A program made the translations under genes and the position numbers. The notes beneath the pieces were generated by a model. The model did no database searches, was not told the DNA's origin, and saw only the letters and a list, made by a program, of their open reading frames with translations. From positions 1-42,090 of the forward strand of contig CAIQPH010000126.1 of assembly GCA_903873655.1 (NCBI GenBank): a stretch of DNA of 42,090 nt, written 5' to 3'. The stretch is from an uncultured Holophagaceae bacterium. Lineage in GTDB: Bacteria > Acidobacteriota > Holophagae > Holophagales > Holophagaceae. Positions 27,781 through 35,903 of this stretch are shown piece after piece (within the stretch, counting starts at the first letter, position 1; every line of letters starts with the position of its first letter).

Positions 27781-27984
27781 GAACGGTCAGGGCTCGAACC
27801 CCCGACAGTGGACCCGCGAAGACAGCGCGGGGCGCTGTCGGGAGCAGGGCCAGCGGACGGCAAAGCCGGACGCGGGGGGTCCGAGTCCCGACCGAGTGGG
27901 TCGCGGTGATCATTTGACTCGAACCCGCGACAACCAGACCGACCAACCGTGCCGCGGGATGCGGTGTCGGACCGAGACAGTAAA
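27781..27984. other. Decayed tRNA T-arm fragments
   Basis: No gene is seen, but three T-arm-like pieces occur: minus strand near 27788-27806 (GGGGGTTCGAG form), plus strand near 27875-27890 (GGGGTCCGAGTCCC) and minus strand near 27917-27935 (GCGGGTTCGAGT). None folds into a full tRNA. The first shares its sequence context with the tRNA-His 3' end in inverted orientation. They look like remains of past insertions at tRNA 3' ends. Confidence 0.5.
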
Positions 27985-28640
27985 ACATCCCCCGGCAGAG
28001 CCGGGGGCTTTGAATTGTGAGCCGCTCAAAGCGGCAGGCGGGGTCGCTAACGCGGCCCCGAATCGTGTTTGGCCACCATCGGGTGGCTCACCTCACCAAG
28101 GCAGCATCTGCTCCAGGCGCTGGTCCTCCTTCTCCTGATTGCGGATGTAATCACGGACCGTTGCTTCATCTCGCCCCACCGTGGACACGAAGAATCCCCG
28201 TGCCCAGAAATGCTGTCCTACGAAATTTCGCTTTCTCTCTCCATACACCCTGGCCAAGTGAATCGCACTCTTCCCCTTGATGAACCCGATCACCTGCGAC
28301 ACCGCATACTTTGGTGGAATTGAGATCAGCATGTGCACGTGGTCGGCCAGCAGGTGCCCTTCCAGGATCCGGCTTTCCTTCTGCTCCGCCAGCTTCCTGA
28401 ACACCTCCCCCAGGTGCGGCCTGAGTTTTTCGTAAAGCGTCTTCCTCCGACATTTCGGGATGAAGATCACGTGATACTTACACTCCCATCTGGAGTGGCT
28501 TAGACTTTCCGTTGAGTCCATCTCGGTTCTCCTCATGTGTGCTTGGCGGCTCACATGAATGTTTTCGAGGTGGACTCCCGTCTATGTCAAACATCTGCTG
28601 CCTCCCCGGCAGAGCCGGGGGGTCTCCTGTTAGGTTGCTA
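27985..28640 (-). mobile_element. IS200-type insertion sequence
   Basis: The element is bounded by two near-identical hairpins: CCCCCGGC-AGA-GCCGGGGG at 27989-28007 and its shorter match at 28604-28620, each preceded by AAACAT. Between them is a single HUH transposase gene on the minus strand, as in IS200 (about 700 bp, no accessory gene). Three further short stem-loops lie downstream of the transposase at 28020-28086. Exact ends are uncertain by some bases. Confidence 0.7.
28093..28521 (-). CDS. tnpA: IS200-type transposase (HUH, Y1)
   Basis: The start at 28521 (MDSTESLSHSRWECKYHVIF) has an AGGAG box upstream; an earlier in-frame ATG at 28554 is less likely. The 142 residues have the HUH motif HVHMLISIPP and the catalytic Tyr in TVRDYIRNQ. 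It cuts single-stranded DNA at hairpin ends. It is intact, so the element may be active. Confidence 0.93.
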   Translation of the reverse strand: MDSTESLSHSRWECKYHVIFIPKCRRKTLYEKLRPHLGEVFRKLAEQKESRILEGHLLADHVHMLISIPPKYAVSQVIGFIKGKSAIHLARVYGERKRNFVGQHFWARGFFVSTVGRDEATVRDYIRNQEKEDQRLEQMLPW

Positions 28641-28718
28641 GCCACTCTCCAAACGCGAACCCGCCCCAAGTCGTAGCGTAGATCCACATCCCACCCGACC
28701 CGCTAGACTATCCCCTGC

Positions 28719-28795
28719 GCGCCCATAGCTCAGGTGGATAGAGCAGCAGCCTTCTAAGCTGCAGGTCGCTGGTTCGAGTCCAGCTGGGCGCACCA
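28719..28795 (+). tRNA. tRNA-Arg (TCT)
   Basis: The acceptor GCGCCCA pairs with TGGGCGC, the D arm is TAGCTCAGGTGGATAGAG, the anticodon loop is CTTCTAA (TCT) within GCAGC/GCTGC, and the T arm is GCTGG-TTCGAGT-CCAGC. The discriminator A and CCA are encoded. It is 77 bases. The 3' half takes part in a large inverted repeat with sequence just downstream. Confidence 0.97.
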
Positions 28796-28812
28796 GCGCC
28801 CAGCTGGACTCG
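28775..28812. terminator. 17-bp perfect inverted repeat spanning tRNA-Arg 3' end
   Basis: The last 17 bases of the T-arm/acceptor (28775-28791) are repeated inverted at 28796-28812, with ACCA as the loop. It ends two bases before the hypE stop codon on the other strand. It could terminate the hyp operon from the right and the tRNA from the left, or be a remnant of an inverted duplication. There is no T-run. Confidence 0.6.
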
Positions 28813-28814
28813 GG

Positions 28815-29858
28815 CTAGCAGATCCGGGGCAGCTGCTCGCCGGTGGGCAGATCCAGGATGCGGTCAGTACCCAGGCGGGTGCGCAGGGTGACCGGGACCG
28901 GGGCGCGTTCGAGCACCTGCCCGATGATGGCCGCGCCTGCCCCTTCCGGCAGTCGGCGCAGGGCCGCCAGGGCCGCCTCGGCCTGGGCTCCGGGGACAAA
29001 GGCCACCAGCCGGCCCTCACAGGCCACATGGAGCGGGTCGAGACCCAGCAGTTCGCAAACCGCTGCCACGGCTGCGGCGATCGGGATGTCCCGCTCCCGC
29101 ACCTCCACGGCCAGGCTGCTGTCCAGGGCGATCTCGTTGAGCACCGCCCCGAGGCCGCCCCGGGTCGGATCGCGCAAACAGTGAACATCGATGTCCGCAG
29201 CCCAGAGTGCTTCGCAAAGGTGATGGATCGGAGCGCAGTCGCTTTGCACGGGGGCCTCGAAGGCGAGTCCTTCCCGCACGGAGAGCACGGCCACGCCATG
29301 CCGGCCCAGGTCGCCGGAGACGAGGATGGCATCGCCCGGGCGGACCTGGCGGGGCCCGACCTGGCGTCCCTGGGGCACCAGGCCGATCCCCGCGGTATTG
29401 ATGTAGAGGCCGTCGCCGCGGCCGCGGTCCACCACCTTGGTGTCCCCGGTAACGATGGCCACACCGCAGCGGGCGGCAGCGCGCTGCATGGAGGCCACCT
29501 GGCTTGCCAGCTCTGCCAAAGGAAGACCTTCCTCCAGGAGGAGGGCGCAGCTCAGGAAGCGGGGCTGGGCCCCTCCGCAGGCCAGGTCGTTCACCGTTCC
29601 GTATACTGCCAGCTCGCCGATATCGCCACCGGGAAAGGTCCTGGGCGTGACCACGAAAGTGTCCGTAGTGAAAGCCAGGCGGACGCCATCCAGATCCAGC
29701 AGCGCGGCATCGTGGCGGGCGTCCAGGGCCTGATTCGCGAAGGCTGGGACCAGCAGGGATTCGATGAGCTGACGCATGACCCGGCCGCCACCCCCATGGG
29801 CCATCTGGACGGTTTCGGCAGGGAGGAGGAGCGGGCATTCCAGGTGGAAGTCGGCCAT
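28815..29858 (-). CDS. hypE: Hydrogenase maturation protein HypE
   Basis: The start at 29858 (MADFHLECPLLLP) follows the hypD stop by one base; the long open frame further upstream is shadow. The 347 residues show the PurM-like fold (MAHGGGGRVMRQLIESL, GDIGELAVYGTVNDLACGGA, DPTRGGLGAVLNEIA) and end in PRIC, the C-terminal cysteine that carries thiocarboxamide and then thiocyanate. HypE dehydrates the carbamoyl group from HypF to make the CN ligands of the Ni-Fe centre. Confidence 0.97.
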   Translation of the reverse strand: MADFHLECPLLLPAETVQMAHGGGGRVMRQLIESLLVPAFANQALDARHDAALLDLDGVRLAFTTDTFVVTPRTFPGGDIGELAVYGTVNDLACGGAQPRFLSCALLLEEGLPLAELASQVASMQRAAARCGVAIVTGDTKVVDRGRGDGLYINTAGIGLVPQGRQVGPRQVRPGDAILVSGDLGRHGVAVLSVREGLAFEAPVQSDCAPIHHLCEALWAADIDVHCLRDPTRGGLGAVLNEIALDSSLAVEVRERDIPIAAAVAAVCELLGLDPLHVACEGRLVAFVPGAQAEAALAALRRLPEGAGAAIIGQVLERAPVPVTLRTRLGTDRILDLPTGEQLPRIC

Positions 29859-29859
29859 G

Positions 29860-30954
29860 TCAGGCTTCTCCGGGACGACGGTAGCGGTAATAGGCAGCGC
29901 AGGCACCTTCGGTGCTGACCATGGTGGCGCCGAGGGGATGTTCCGGGGTGCAGCGGGTACCGAAGGCGGGGCAGTCCGGGGGCGACAGGATCCCCTGAAG
30001 CACTTCGCCGCTGCGGCACTCGGGAGATTCGACGCCACCCATGGTCGCCACCCCGAAGCGGAGCTCCGCGTCCATATCCGCGAAGGCCTCCCGCAGGGCG
30101 AACCCGCTTCGCGGGATCTTCCCCAGGCCCCGCCAAGCGCGATCCACCACTTGGAAGACCTCCTCCAAGAGCGCCAGGGCCGTGCGGTTGCCACCGGGGG
30201 CGACCACCCGTTCGTAGGCATTGGTCACCTCAGCCCGGCCTTCCTCCAGTTGCGTCACGCAGTCCAGGATGCCGCGCAGCAGGTCCACCGGTTCGAACCC
30301 GGTGACCACGATGGGAACGTGGTAGCGAGCTGTTAGCGGCAGGTATTCCGTCGTGCCCATGACGGCACATACATGGCCCGCAGCAAGGAAACCGTCAACT
30401 TGTGCCTTGCCGGACGCCAGTAGCATCTCCAGGGCCGGGGGCACCCGCACGTGGGAGACCAGCAGACTGAAGTTGCGCAATCCCAGCCGACGCGCTTCCC
30501 GCACCGCCAGGGCATTGGCGGGTGCCGTCGTCTCGAAGCCCACGGCGAAGAACACCACCTCCCGCTCAGGCAGGCGCGCGGCCAACTGGACGGCGTCCAG
30601 GGCCGAGTAGACGATCCGGACGTCCCCGCCGCGGGATTTCACCCGCAGCAGATCCTCTGCGGAACCCGGCACACGGAGCATGTCCCCGAACGAGCAGAAC
30701 ACCACGCCAGGCCGTTCGGCGATGGCCAGGGCCTTGTCGATGAAGGCCACCGGGGTCACGCAGACCGGGCAGCCGGGACCGTGGATCAGGCGGATGGCGG
30801 GGGGCAGCAGGCGGTCGATGCCGAAGCGCATGATGCTGTGGGTCTGCCCACCGCAGACCTCCATGAGGGTCCAGGGACGGGTCACCCGCCGCTGCAGGGC
30901 CTCCACCAGGGGCCGGACCGCCTCGCCATCCCGATACTCATCCAGGAACTTCAT
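29860..30954 (-). CDS. hypD: Hydrogenase maturation protein HypD
   Basis: The start at 30954 overlaps the hypC stop by 4 bases. The 364 residues show [45 protein letters not shown] and a C-terminal four-cysteine-type cluster region ([30 protein letters not shown]). HypD carries a [4Fe-4S] cluster and, with HypC, holds the Fe(CN)2CO unit during assembly. The final three residues run into hypE. Confidence 0.97.
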   Translation of the reverse strand: MKFLDEYRDGEAVRPLVEALQRRVTRPWTLMEVCGGQTHSIMRFGIDRLLPPAIRLIHGPGCPVCVTPVAFIDKALAIAERPGVVFCSFGDMLRVPGSAEDLLRVKSRGGDVRIVYSALDAVQLAARLPEREVVFFAVGFETTAPANALAVREARRLGLRNFSLLVSHVRVPPALEMLLASGKAQVDGFLAAGHVCAVMGTTEYLPLTARYHVPIVVTGFEPVDLLRGILDCVTQLEEGRAEVTNAYERVVAPGGNRTALALLEEVFQVVDRAWRGLGKIPRSGFALREAFADMDAELRFGVATMGGVESPECRSGEVLQGILSPPDCPAFGTRCTPEHPLGATMVSTEGACAAYYRYRRPGEA

Positions 30955-31190
30955 GGCGCTTCCTCCCCAGGCGGGTCCAACTGGGCCAGCGCCTCCCAGG
31001 TTCGGGCCGCCGCGGCCTCGTCGATGATCTCCAGGGCCGTCCCGGCGTGGACGATCACGTAGTCTCCGGTCCGGGCTTCGGGAACCAGGGCCAGACTGAC
31101 CTGCTTCACCACCTCGCCGAAGGCCACATGGCCGAAGTGGAGGGGGGCTTCCCCCAGGTCCAGGATGCGTCCGGGAATGCCAAGGCACAT
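30951..31190 (-). CDS. hypC: Hydrogenase maturation chaperone HypC
   Basis: The start at 31190 gives the obligatory [10 protein letters not shown], with the N-terminal Cys2 that binds iron. At 79 residues it is the usual size. It is coupled to hypD by a 4-base overlap and starts right after hypF. It escorts the iron centre to the large subunit. Confidence 0.96.
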   Translation of the reverse strand: MCLGIPGRILDLGEAPLHFGHVAFGEVVKQVSLALVPEARTGDYVIVHAGTALEIIDEAAAARTWEALAQLDPPGEEAP

Positions 31191-31191
31191 G

Positions 31192-33438
31192 TCATTGCTC
31201 CAGGGGGATACGGGAGGCCGCCCAGGCCTGGCCGAGGGAGAGGGCGCCGTCGTTGGCGGGGAACCGGGCCGGCCGGAACACCCGGAACCCCGCCAAGGCC
31301 AGCCGTTCCTGGCAGAGCTTCGACAGCAGGGCATTTTGGAAACATCCCCCGGAGAGTACCACCTGCGGGTGCCCAGCGGCTTCAGCGAAGGCCAGGGCCA
31401 GGTTAGCCAGGGCGGCGTGGAACCGGAAGGCCATGGCCGACAGCTCTTCGCCCCGCCTGAGGTCATCGAGCAGGGCCCCGAGGAGGGGGGCGGGGTCCGC
31501 CTGGCCTTCCTTCAGAGGGAACGGATACGCCCCAGCTCCCCGCCCGCGCCGGGCCTGAAACTCCAGGGCCATGGCGGCCTGCCCCTCGAAGCCCGCCCCG
31601 CTGCGGATGCCCGCCAGGCTGGCCACGGCGTCGAACAGCCGGCCCACGCTGGAACACAGGGGCGAGTTGATACCGCGTTCCACGCTGCGGCAGAGCACGG
31701 CCAATTCCTCCCGGCTGAAGGCGGCGGCGGCCGGTGAGGGTTCACCAAGGATAGCCAGACAGAGGCCCAGAGCTGAGCGGCGGGGCTCCCGCACGGCCTG
31801 CTCGCCCCCGGGCAACGGGAACGGGCACAGGTGGCCGACGCGGCGGAAGCCGGTGTCGTCCACCTCCAGGGCCTCGCCGCCCCACACGGTGCCGTCGGGA
31901 CCCCAGCCCGAGCCGTCCCAGGCCAACCCCAGCACGGGCCCCTGGAGGCCGTGCTCGGCCATGACGGCGGCTACGTGGGCATGGTGGTGCTGAACCCGCA
32001 CGAGGGGCAGGCCCAGGCGGCGGGCCAGAGCTTCAGCCACACGGGTGCTGCCGTAATCAGGATGGAGGTCGCAGGCCAGGCGCTGCGGCGTCACCTCCAG
32101 AAAGGCCAGCAGGTCCGTCACGGTGCGCTCCAGCAAGGCCAGGCCCTGGGGGCTGTCCAGATCGCCCAGATGCTGGCTCACCACGGCCTGGCCCCCGACC
32201 AGGAGGGTCACGGTGGACTTCATATGGCCGCCCAGAGCCAGCACGGAGGGTCCCGTCATGGGCAGGGGCAGGGGCGCGAAACCCCGGGCCCGCCGGAGCA
32301 GGTGAAGGACACCTTCCTCCATTCGCCCCACTGAATCATCCAGCGGGCGCAGCACCGGACGATCATGGTGGAGGAACCCGTCGGCGATATCCCCGAGCCG
32401 GGCCAGGGCCTCGGCATTGCCGATGGCCATGGGCTCCTCCGAGCGGTTACCACTAGTGTAGACCAGCGGACCGCCGAAATCCCCCAGCAGCAGGCGGTGC
32501 AGGGGCGTATAGGGCAGGAAGGCGCCCAGGTCCGGGTTATCCGGAGCCACCGCCGCGGCCACCGGGGAACCTTCCCGGCGCGGCAACAGCAGGATCGGGG
32601 CTGCAGGTCCTTCCAGGACAGTCAGGTCGGTGGGGGCCACGACACAAGAAGTCTCCAGGCACTCCACATCGGGGAACATCACCGCGAAGGGTTTCTCCGC
32701 CCGCCCCTTCCGGTCCCGCAGCCGCTGGACCGCCGCCTGGGAGCTCGCGTCCACCAGCAGCTGATAGCCGCCCAGTCCCTTGACGGCGAGAATGCCGCCG
32801 CCCTTCAGCAGGTTCAGGGCCGCAACCAGGGCGGCCTCCGCCTCGGGCCCGGGGCCACCCGCCGGGCCGCAATAGCCCAACCTGGGACCACAGCGGGGAC
32901 AGGCCACGGGCTGGGCGTGGTGGCGGCGGTCCAGGGGATTCTCGAACTCGGCACGGCAGTCCGGGCAGAGCGGGAAGGCTGCCATGGCAGTACGCGGGCG
33001 ATCGTAGGGCAGGGCCGAGATGATCGAATACCGGGGACCGCAGGCCGTGCAGTTGGTGAAGGGATAGCGGTACCGGCGGGCGCCGGGATCCAGGATTTCC
33101 TGCCTGCATTCGGGGCAGAGGGCCAGGTCCGCGGGGATGGAAGGCCGGCGGTCCCCCTGGTTTTCGCTCGGCAGGATCTGGAATCCCAGCTCATCCGCCG
33201 CCTCGGGCAGAGGCTCGCAGGTCACGCTGTGGATGGCAGCCGCGCTGGGTGCCTCGGCCTGGAGCCGATGCAGAAATTCCTCCGAGCCAGGACCCGAACC
33301 CTGCACCTCGATCCGGAGTCCTTCCGGGCGGTTCTGCACCCAGCCCCCGAGACCGAGTTCGTGGGCAAGGCGATACACGAAGGGGCGGAAACCGACGCCC
33401 TGGACCACGCCCTGGACCTGGATGCGGAGGCGGGGCAC
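31192..33438 (-). CDS. hypF: Carbamoyltransferase HypF
   Basis: The 748-residue protein is full length: acylphosphatase domain (about 1-90, QGVGFRPFVYRLAHELGL), two zinc fingers (CPECRQE...NCTACGPR and CPDCRAE...ACPRCGPR), a YrdC domain (GGILAVKGLGGYQLL) and a Kae1-like domain (HHHAHVAAVMAEHGL, GLAWDGSGWGPDG). HypF transfers carbamoyl from carbamoyl phosphate to HypE. The start is GTG (33438), five bases after the hypB stop. Confidence 0.97.
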   Translation of the reverse strand: MPRLRIQVQGVVQGVGFRPFVYRLAHELGLGGWVQNRPEGLRIEVQGSGPGSEEFLHRLQAEAPSAAAIHSVTCEPLPEAADELGFQILPSENQGDRRPSIPADLALCPECRQEILDPGARRYRYPFTNCTACGPRYSIISALPYDRPRTAMAAFPLCPDCRAEFENPLDRRHHAQPVACPRCGPRLGYCGPAGGPGPEAEAALVAALNLLKGGGILAVKGLGGYQLLVDASSQAAVQRLRDRKGRAEKPFAVMFPDVECLETSCVVAPTDLTVLEGPAAPILLLPRREGSPVAAAVAPDNPDLGAFLPYTPLHRLLLGDFGGPLVYTSGNRSEEPMAIGNAEALARLGDIADGFLHHDRPVLRPLDDSVGRMEEGVLHLLRRARGFAPLPLPMTGPSVLALGGHMKSTVTLLVGGQAVVSQHLGDLDSPQGLALLERTVTDLLAFLEVTPQRLACDLHPDYGSTRVAEALARRLGLPLVRVQHHHAHVAAVMAEHGLQGPVLGLAWDGSGWGPDGTVWGGEALEVDDTGFRRVGHLCPFPLPGGEQAVREPRRSALGLCLAILGEPSPAAAAFSREELAVLCRSVERGINSPLCSSVGRLFDAVASLAGIRSGAGFEGQAAMALEFQARRGRGAGAYPFPLKEGQADPAPLLGALLDDLRRGEELSAMAFRFHAALANLALAFAEAAGHPQVVLSGGCFQNALLSKLCQERLALAGFRVFRPARFPANDGALSLGQAWAASRIPLEQ

Positions 33439-33443
33439 GGGGT

Positions 33444-34172
33444 TCAGCGGGCCAGTGCCGCGCTCCGGGTCAGGATCCAGTCGATCCAGGCTTGCAGGCC
33501 CTCACCGCTGCGGGCGCTGGTACGGATCACCTCCAGGTTGGGATTCACCCGCTTGGCGAAGCCGAGACAGGCCTCCTCGTCGAACTCCACATAAGGGAGG
33601 AGGTCCACCTTGTTGAGCAGCATGAGGTCGGCGGCCGCGAACATGTCGGGGTACTTCAGTGGCTTGTCCTCGCCCTCCGTGACCGAAAGGATCACCACCT
33701 TGTGGTTCTCACCCAGATCGAAGGGCGCGGGGCAGACGAGGTTGCCCACATTCTCGATGAACACCAGGCTGCCCTCTCCGGGCGCCAAGTCGAGGATCGC
33801 GTGCTCGACCCCGTGGGCATCCAGGTGGCAGCCCTTGCCGGTGTTGATCTGGATGGCGGGGGCACCGGCGGCGCGGATGCGGTCGGCATCCCGGCTGGTC
33901 TGCTGATCGCCTTCCACCACCGCCACCGGGTGGGATCCCGCCAGCCGTTCGAGCGTGGCCACCAGCAGGCTGGTCTTGCCGGAGCCTGGGCTGGAGACCA
34001 GGTTCAGCGCCAGGATCCCCCGTTCCTGGAAGTGACGGCGGTTGCGGGCCGCGAAGGCGTCGTTCTTCTCCAGCAGGTTGCGCTCGAGCGAGACCCGGCG
34101 GAGGCGCCCGGTGGCCTCGCCGTTTGCGCGCGGGGCATGCGAGTGGTCTTCGCAACCACAGGTGGTGCACAT
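33444..34172 (-). CDS. hypB: Nickel-inserting GTPase HypB
   Basis: The 242-residue protein begins MCTTCGCED, the N-terminal CxxCGC high-affinity nickel site, with only a short His stretch rather than a long His-rich tail. The P-loop is [13 protein letters not shown]; the metal-binding DAHGVEH and GNLVCPA segments and the [10 protein letters not shown] guanine motif follow. It loads nickel into the large subunit with HypA, whose stop is three bases upstream. Confidence 0.97.
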   Translation of the reverse strand: MCTTCGCEDHSHAPRANGEATGRLRRVSLERNLLEKNDAFAARNRRHFQERGILALNLVSSPGSGKTSLLVATLERLAGSHPVAVVEGDQQTSRDADRIRAAGAPAIQINTGKGCHLDAHGVEHAILDLAPGEGSLVFIENVGNLVCPAPFDLGENHKVVILSVTEGEDKPLKYPDMFAAADLMLLNKVDLLPYVEFDEEACLGFAKRVNPNLEVIRTSARSGEGLQAWIDWILTRSAALAR

Positions 34173-34175
34173 GGG

Positions 34176-34517
34176 CTACTCCACATCCAGGGAAAGGATT
34201 GTCATTGTACGGCCGGCCACGATCTCCTGGGGCATCTGGCCACAGGCAGCGCAGGGTTCGTAGAAGACCAGGACTGGCGCCTCCTGGCCGCAGGCAGGGC
34301 AGCGGGCCCACCCTTCGGTCTCCTCGATGAGCAGTTCGGCCCCTTCGGCCACGGAATCCTGGGTGCCCACGTCGAAGGCGAAGCGCATGGCCTCCGGGTC
34401 CACGCCTGCCAGTCGGCCGATCTCCAGGGTGACCCGGGTGACCTGGTGAAACCCATCGAGGCGTGCCTGCTCCTCGATGATCTCCAGCATGCTGGCCATG
34501 AGGCTCATCTCGTGCAT
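34176..34517 (-). CDS. hypA: Hydrogenase nickel-insertion protein HypA
   Basis: The 113-residue protein starts MHEMSLMASM, with the Ni-binding His2, and has the zinc site C73/C76 (RCPACGQ) and C89/C92 (PCAACGQ). It delivers nickel with HypB. It is the first gene of a six-gene leftward hyp operon (hypA-B-F-C-D-E). A GAGGGAAGG box precedes the ATG. Confidence 0.97.
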   Translation of the reverse strand: MHEMSLMASMLEIIEEQARLDGFHQVTRVTLEIGRLAGVDPEAMRFAFDVGTQDSVAEGAELLIEETEGWARCPACGQEAPVLVFYEPCAACGQMPQEIVAGRTMTILSLDVE

Positions 34518-34784
34518 TCAGCCTTCCCTCGGAAACAATGGCCTGAGGATAGCGCGAGCTCGCGAGGCTGTCCGGCAGTGGCATCGACCCGCTTCCTGCT
34601 GGTCTAAGAAGCAAGGCTGTGGGCCATTCCGCCCCAGGAAAAGACGACTTGCCTGTCGTGATATCAATTCGAAATTCATGCGCTTGACAGAGGGATGAGA
34701 CCTCGTAGCCTGGGATAAATACACACCCAGAAGGTCTTTTTTAAGACGCAGTCTCAACCAAGGCTTTTCTGCCGAGGAGGGAGC
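34518..34784. promoter_or_regulatory. Divergent control region between hypA and the hydrogenase genes
   Basis: The 267-bp gap has no gene. It holds a 12-bp perfect palindrome CGCGAGCTCGCG (34553-34564) that could be an operator, a candidate promoter TTGACA-N16-TAGCCT (34684-34711, plus strand) for the structural genes, and an A/T-rich run before the AGGAGG box of the small subunit. A sigma-54 pattern (TGGCAT near 34577) was checked but its spacing is one base short. Confidence 0.5.
34684..34711 (+). promoter_or_regulatory. Candidate promoter of the hydrogenase structural operon
   Basis: A perfect -35 TTGACA is followed after 16 bases by TAGCCT; only half of the -10 matches. A stronger-looking GATAAA at 34714-34719 is 24 bases from the -35, too far for a standard promoter. 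The leader would be about 65 bases. Confidence 0.35.
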
Positions 34785-35903
34785 ATGTCAGGTGCCAAGC
34801 ACACCCTGTGGGCGGTGATGCGGGACAAGGGCTACAGCCGGCGGGACTTCATGCAGTTCTGCACCTTCGCGGCCGCGGCCGCGGGACTGGGTCCCGGCGC
34901 ATCGGCCGCCGTGGCCAAGGCCTTCGAAAAGAAGGCCCGCCCCCCGGTCGTCTGGCTGCATTTTCAGGAGTGCACCTGCTGCAGCGAGTCCTTCATCCGG
35001 GCCTCGCATCCCATCGTGGCGGACGTGCTGCTGGACGCCATCTCCCTCGACTACTCGGAGACCCTGCAGGCCGCCGCTGGCCACCAGGCCGAAAAGTGCA
35101 AGGCCGACACCCTGAAAGCCTATGCCGGCAAGTACATCCTGCTGGTGGAAGGCTCCGTGCCCACCAAGGAAAACGGCGTCTACTGCACCATCGGCGGCCG
35201 CACGGCGGAGGATCTCCTCAAGGAAGCGGCAGCAGGTGCCGCGGCCATCGTGGCCTGGGGCAACTGCGCCTCCTACGGCTGTGTGCAGGCCGCCAAGCCG
35301 AACCCCACCGGGGCCACTCCCATCCAGAAACTGGTGAGCAAGCCGGTCATCAACGTGCCGGGCTGCCCGCCCATCGCCGACGTAATGGTGGCACTGGTCA
35401 CGCACCTCCTGCTGTTCGGCCGGGCACCGGAGCTCGATGCTCAGGGCCGGCCGAAGGAATTCTATTCCAGGCGGGTCCATGACACCTGCTACCGGCGAGC
35501 CTACTTCGATGCCGGCATGTTCGTGGAATCCTTCGACGACGACCATGCCCGGAAAGGCTATTGCCTCTACAAGATGGGTTGCCGCGGGCCGGTCACCTAC
35601 AACGCCTGTTCGGTCACCAAGTGGAACGAGGGCACCAGCTACCCGATCCAGTCCGGCCATGGCTGCCTGGGCTGCAGCGAGAACGGGTTCTGGGACAACG
35701 GCCCCTTCTACCGGCACTTGCCCTCTTTCCCGGGCTTCGGAATCGAATCGACCGCCGACTCGATCGGTGTGGCCCTAGGAGCCGCCGCTGCCGTCGGTGT
35801 GGCGGCCCATGCGGTCTCCACCAACATCCGGAAACGCAAGCTCATCCATGAGCAGGTGGCCGAAGACGTCAAGAACACATCGAAGAGCGAGAAGGTGGAC
35901 TGA
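34785..35903 (+). CDS. hyaA: [NiFe] hydrogenase small subunit, oxygen-tolerant group 1d type
   Basis: The 372-residue protein begins with a Tat signal (SRRDFMQFC, 18-26). The proximal cluster motif is ECTCCSESF (C63, C65, C66) rather than CTGC, and GNCASYGCVQAA supplies C161 and C166; with C194 (VPGCPP) that makes six cysteines, the [4Fe-3S] pattern of oxygen-tolerant membrane-bound hydrogenases such as Ralstonia MBH and E. coli Hyd-1. Distal and medial cluster ligands follow (HDTCYRR, YCLYKMGCRG, GHGCLGCSENGFW). A hydrophobic C-terminal segment (about 326-345) anchors it. Its stop overlaps the large-subunit start (TGATG). Confidence 0.97.
   Translation: MSGAKHTLWAVMRDKGYSRRDFMQFCTFAAAAAGLGPGASAAVAKAFEKKARPPVVWLHFQECTCCSESFIRASHPIVADVLLDAISLDYSETLQAAAGHQAEKCKADTLKAYAGKYILLVEGSVPTKENGVYCTIGGRTAEDLLKEAAAGAAAIVAWGNCASYGCVQAAKPNPTGATPIQKLVSKPVINVPGCPPIADVMVALVTHLLLFGRAPELDAQGRPKEFYSRRVHDTCYRRAYFDAGMFVESFDDDHARKGYCLYKMGCRGPVTYNACSVTKWNEGTSYPIQSGHGCLGCSENGFWDNGPFYRHLPSFPGFGIESTADSIGVALGAAAAVGVAAHAVSTNIRKRKLIHEQVAEDVKNTSKSEKVD

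Noticed and set aside
27781-27984. T-arm-like pieces as tRNA genes
   Set aside because: None has matching acceptor, D and anticodon arms.
34574-34600. Sigma-54-like site (TGGCAT) before the hydrogenase genes
   Set aside because: The spacing between the GG and GC elements is nine bases, not ten, so it does not fit.
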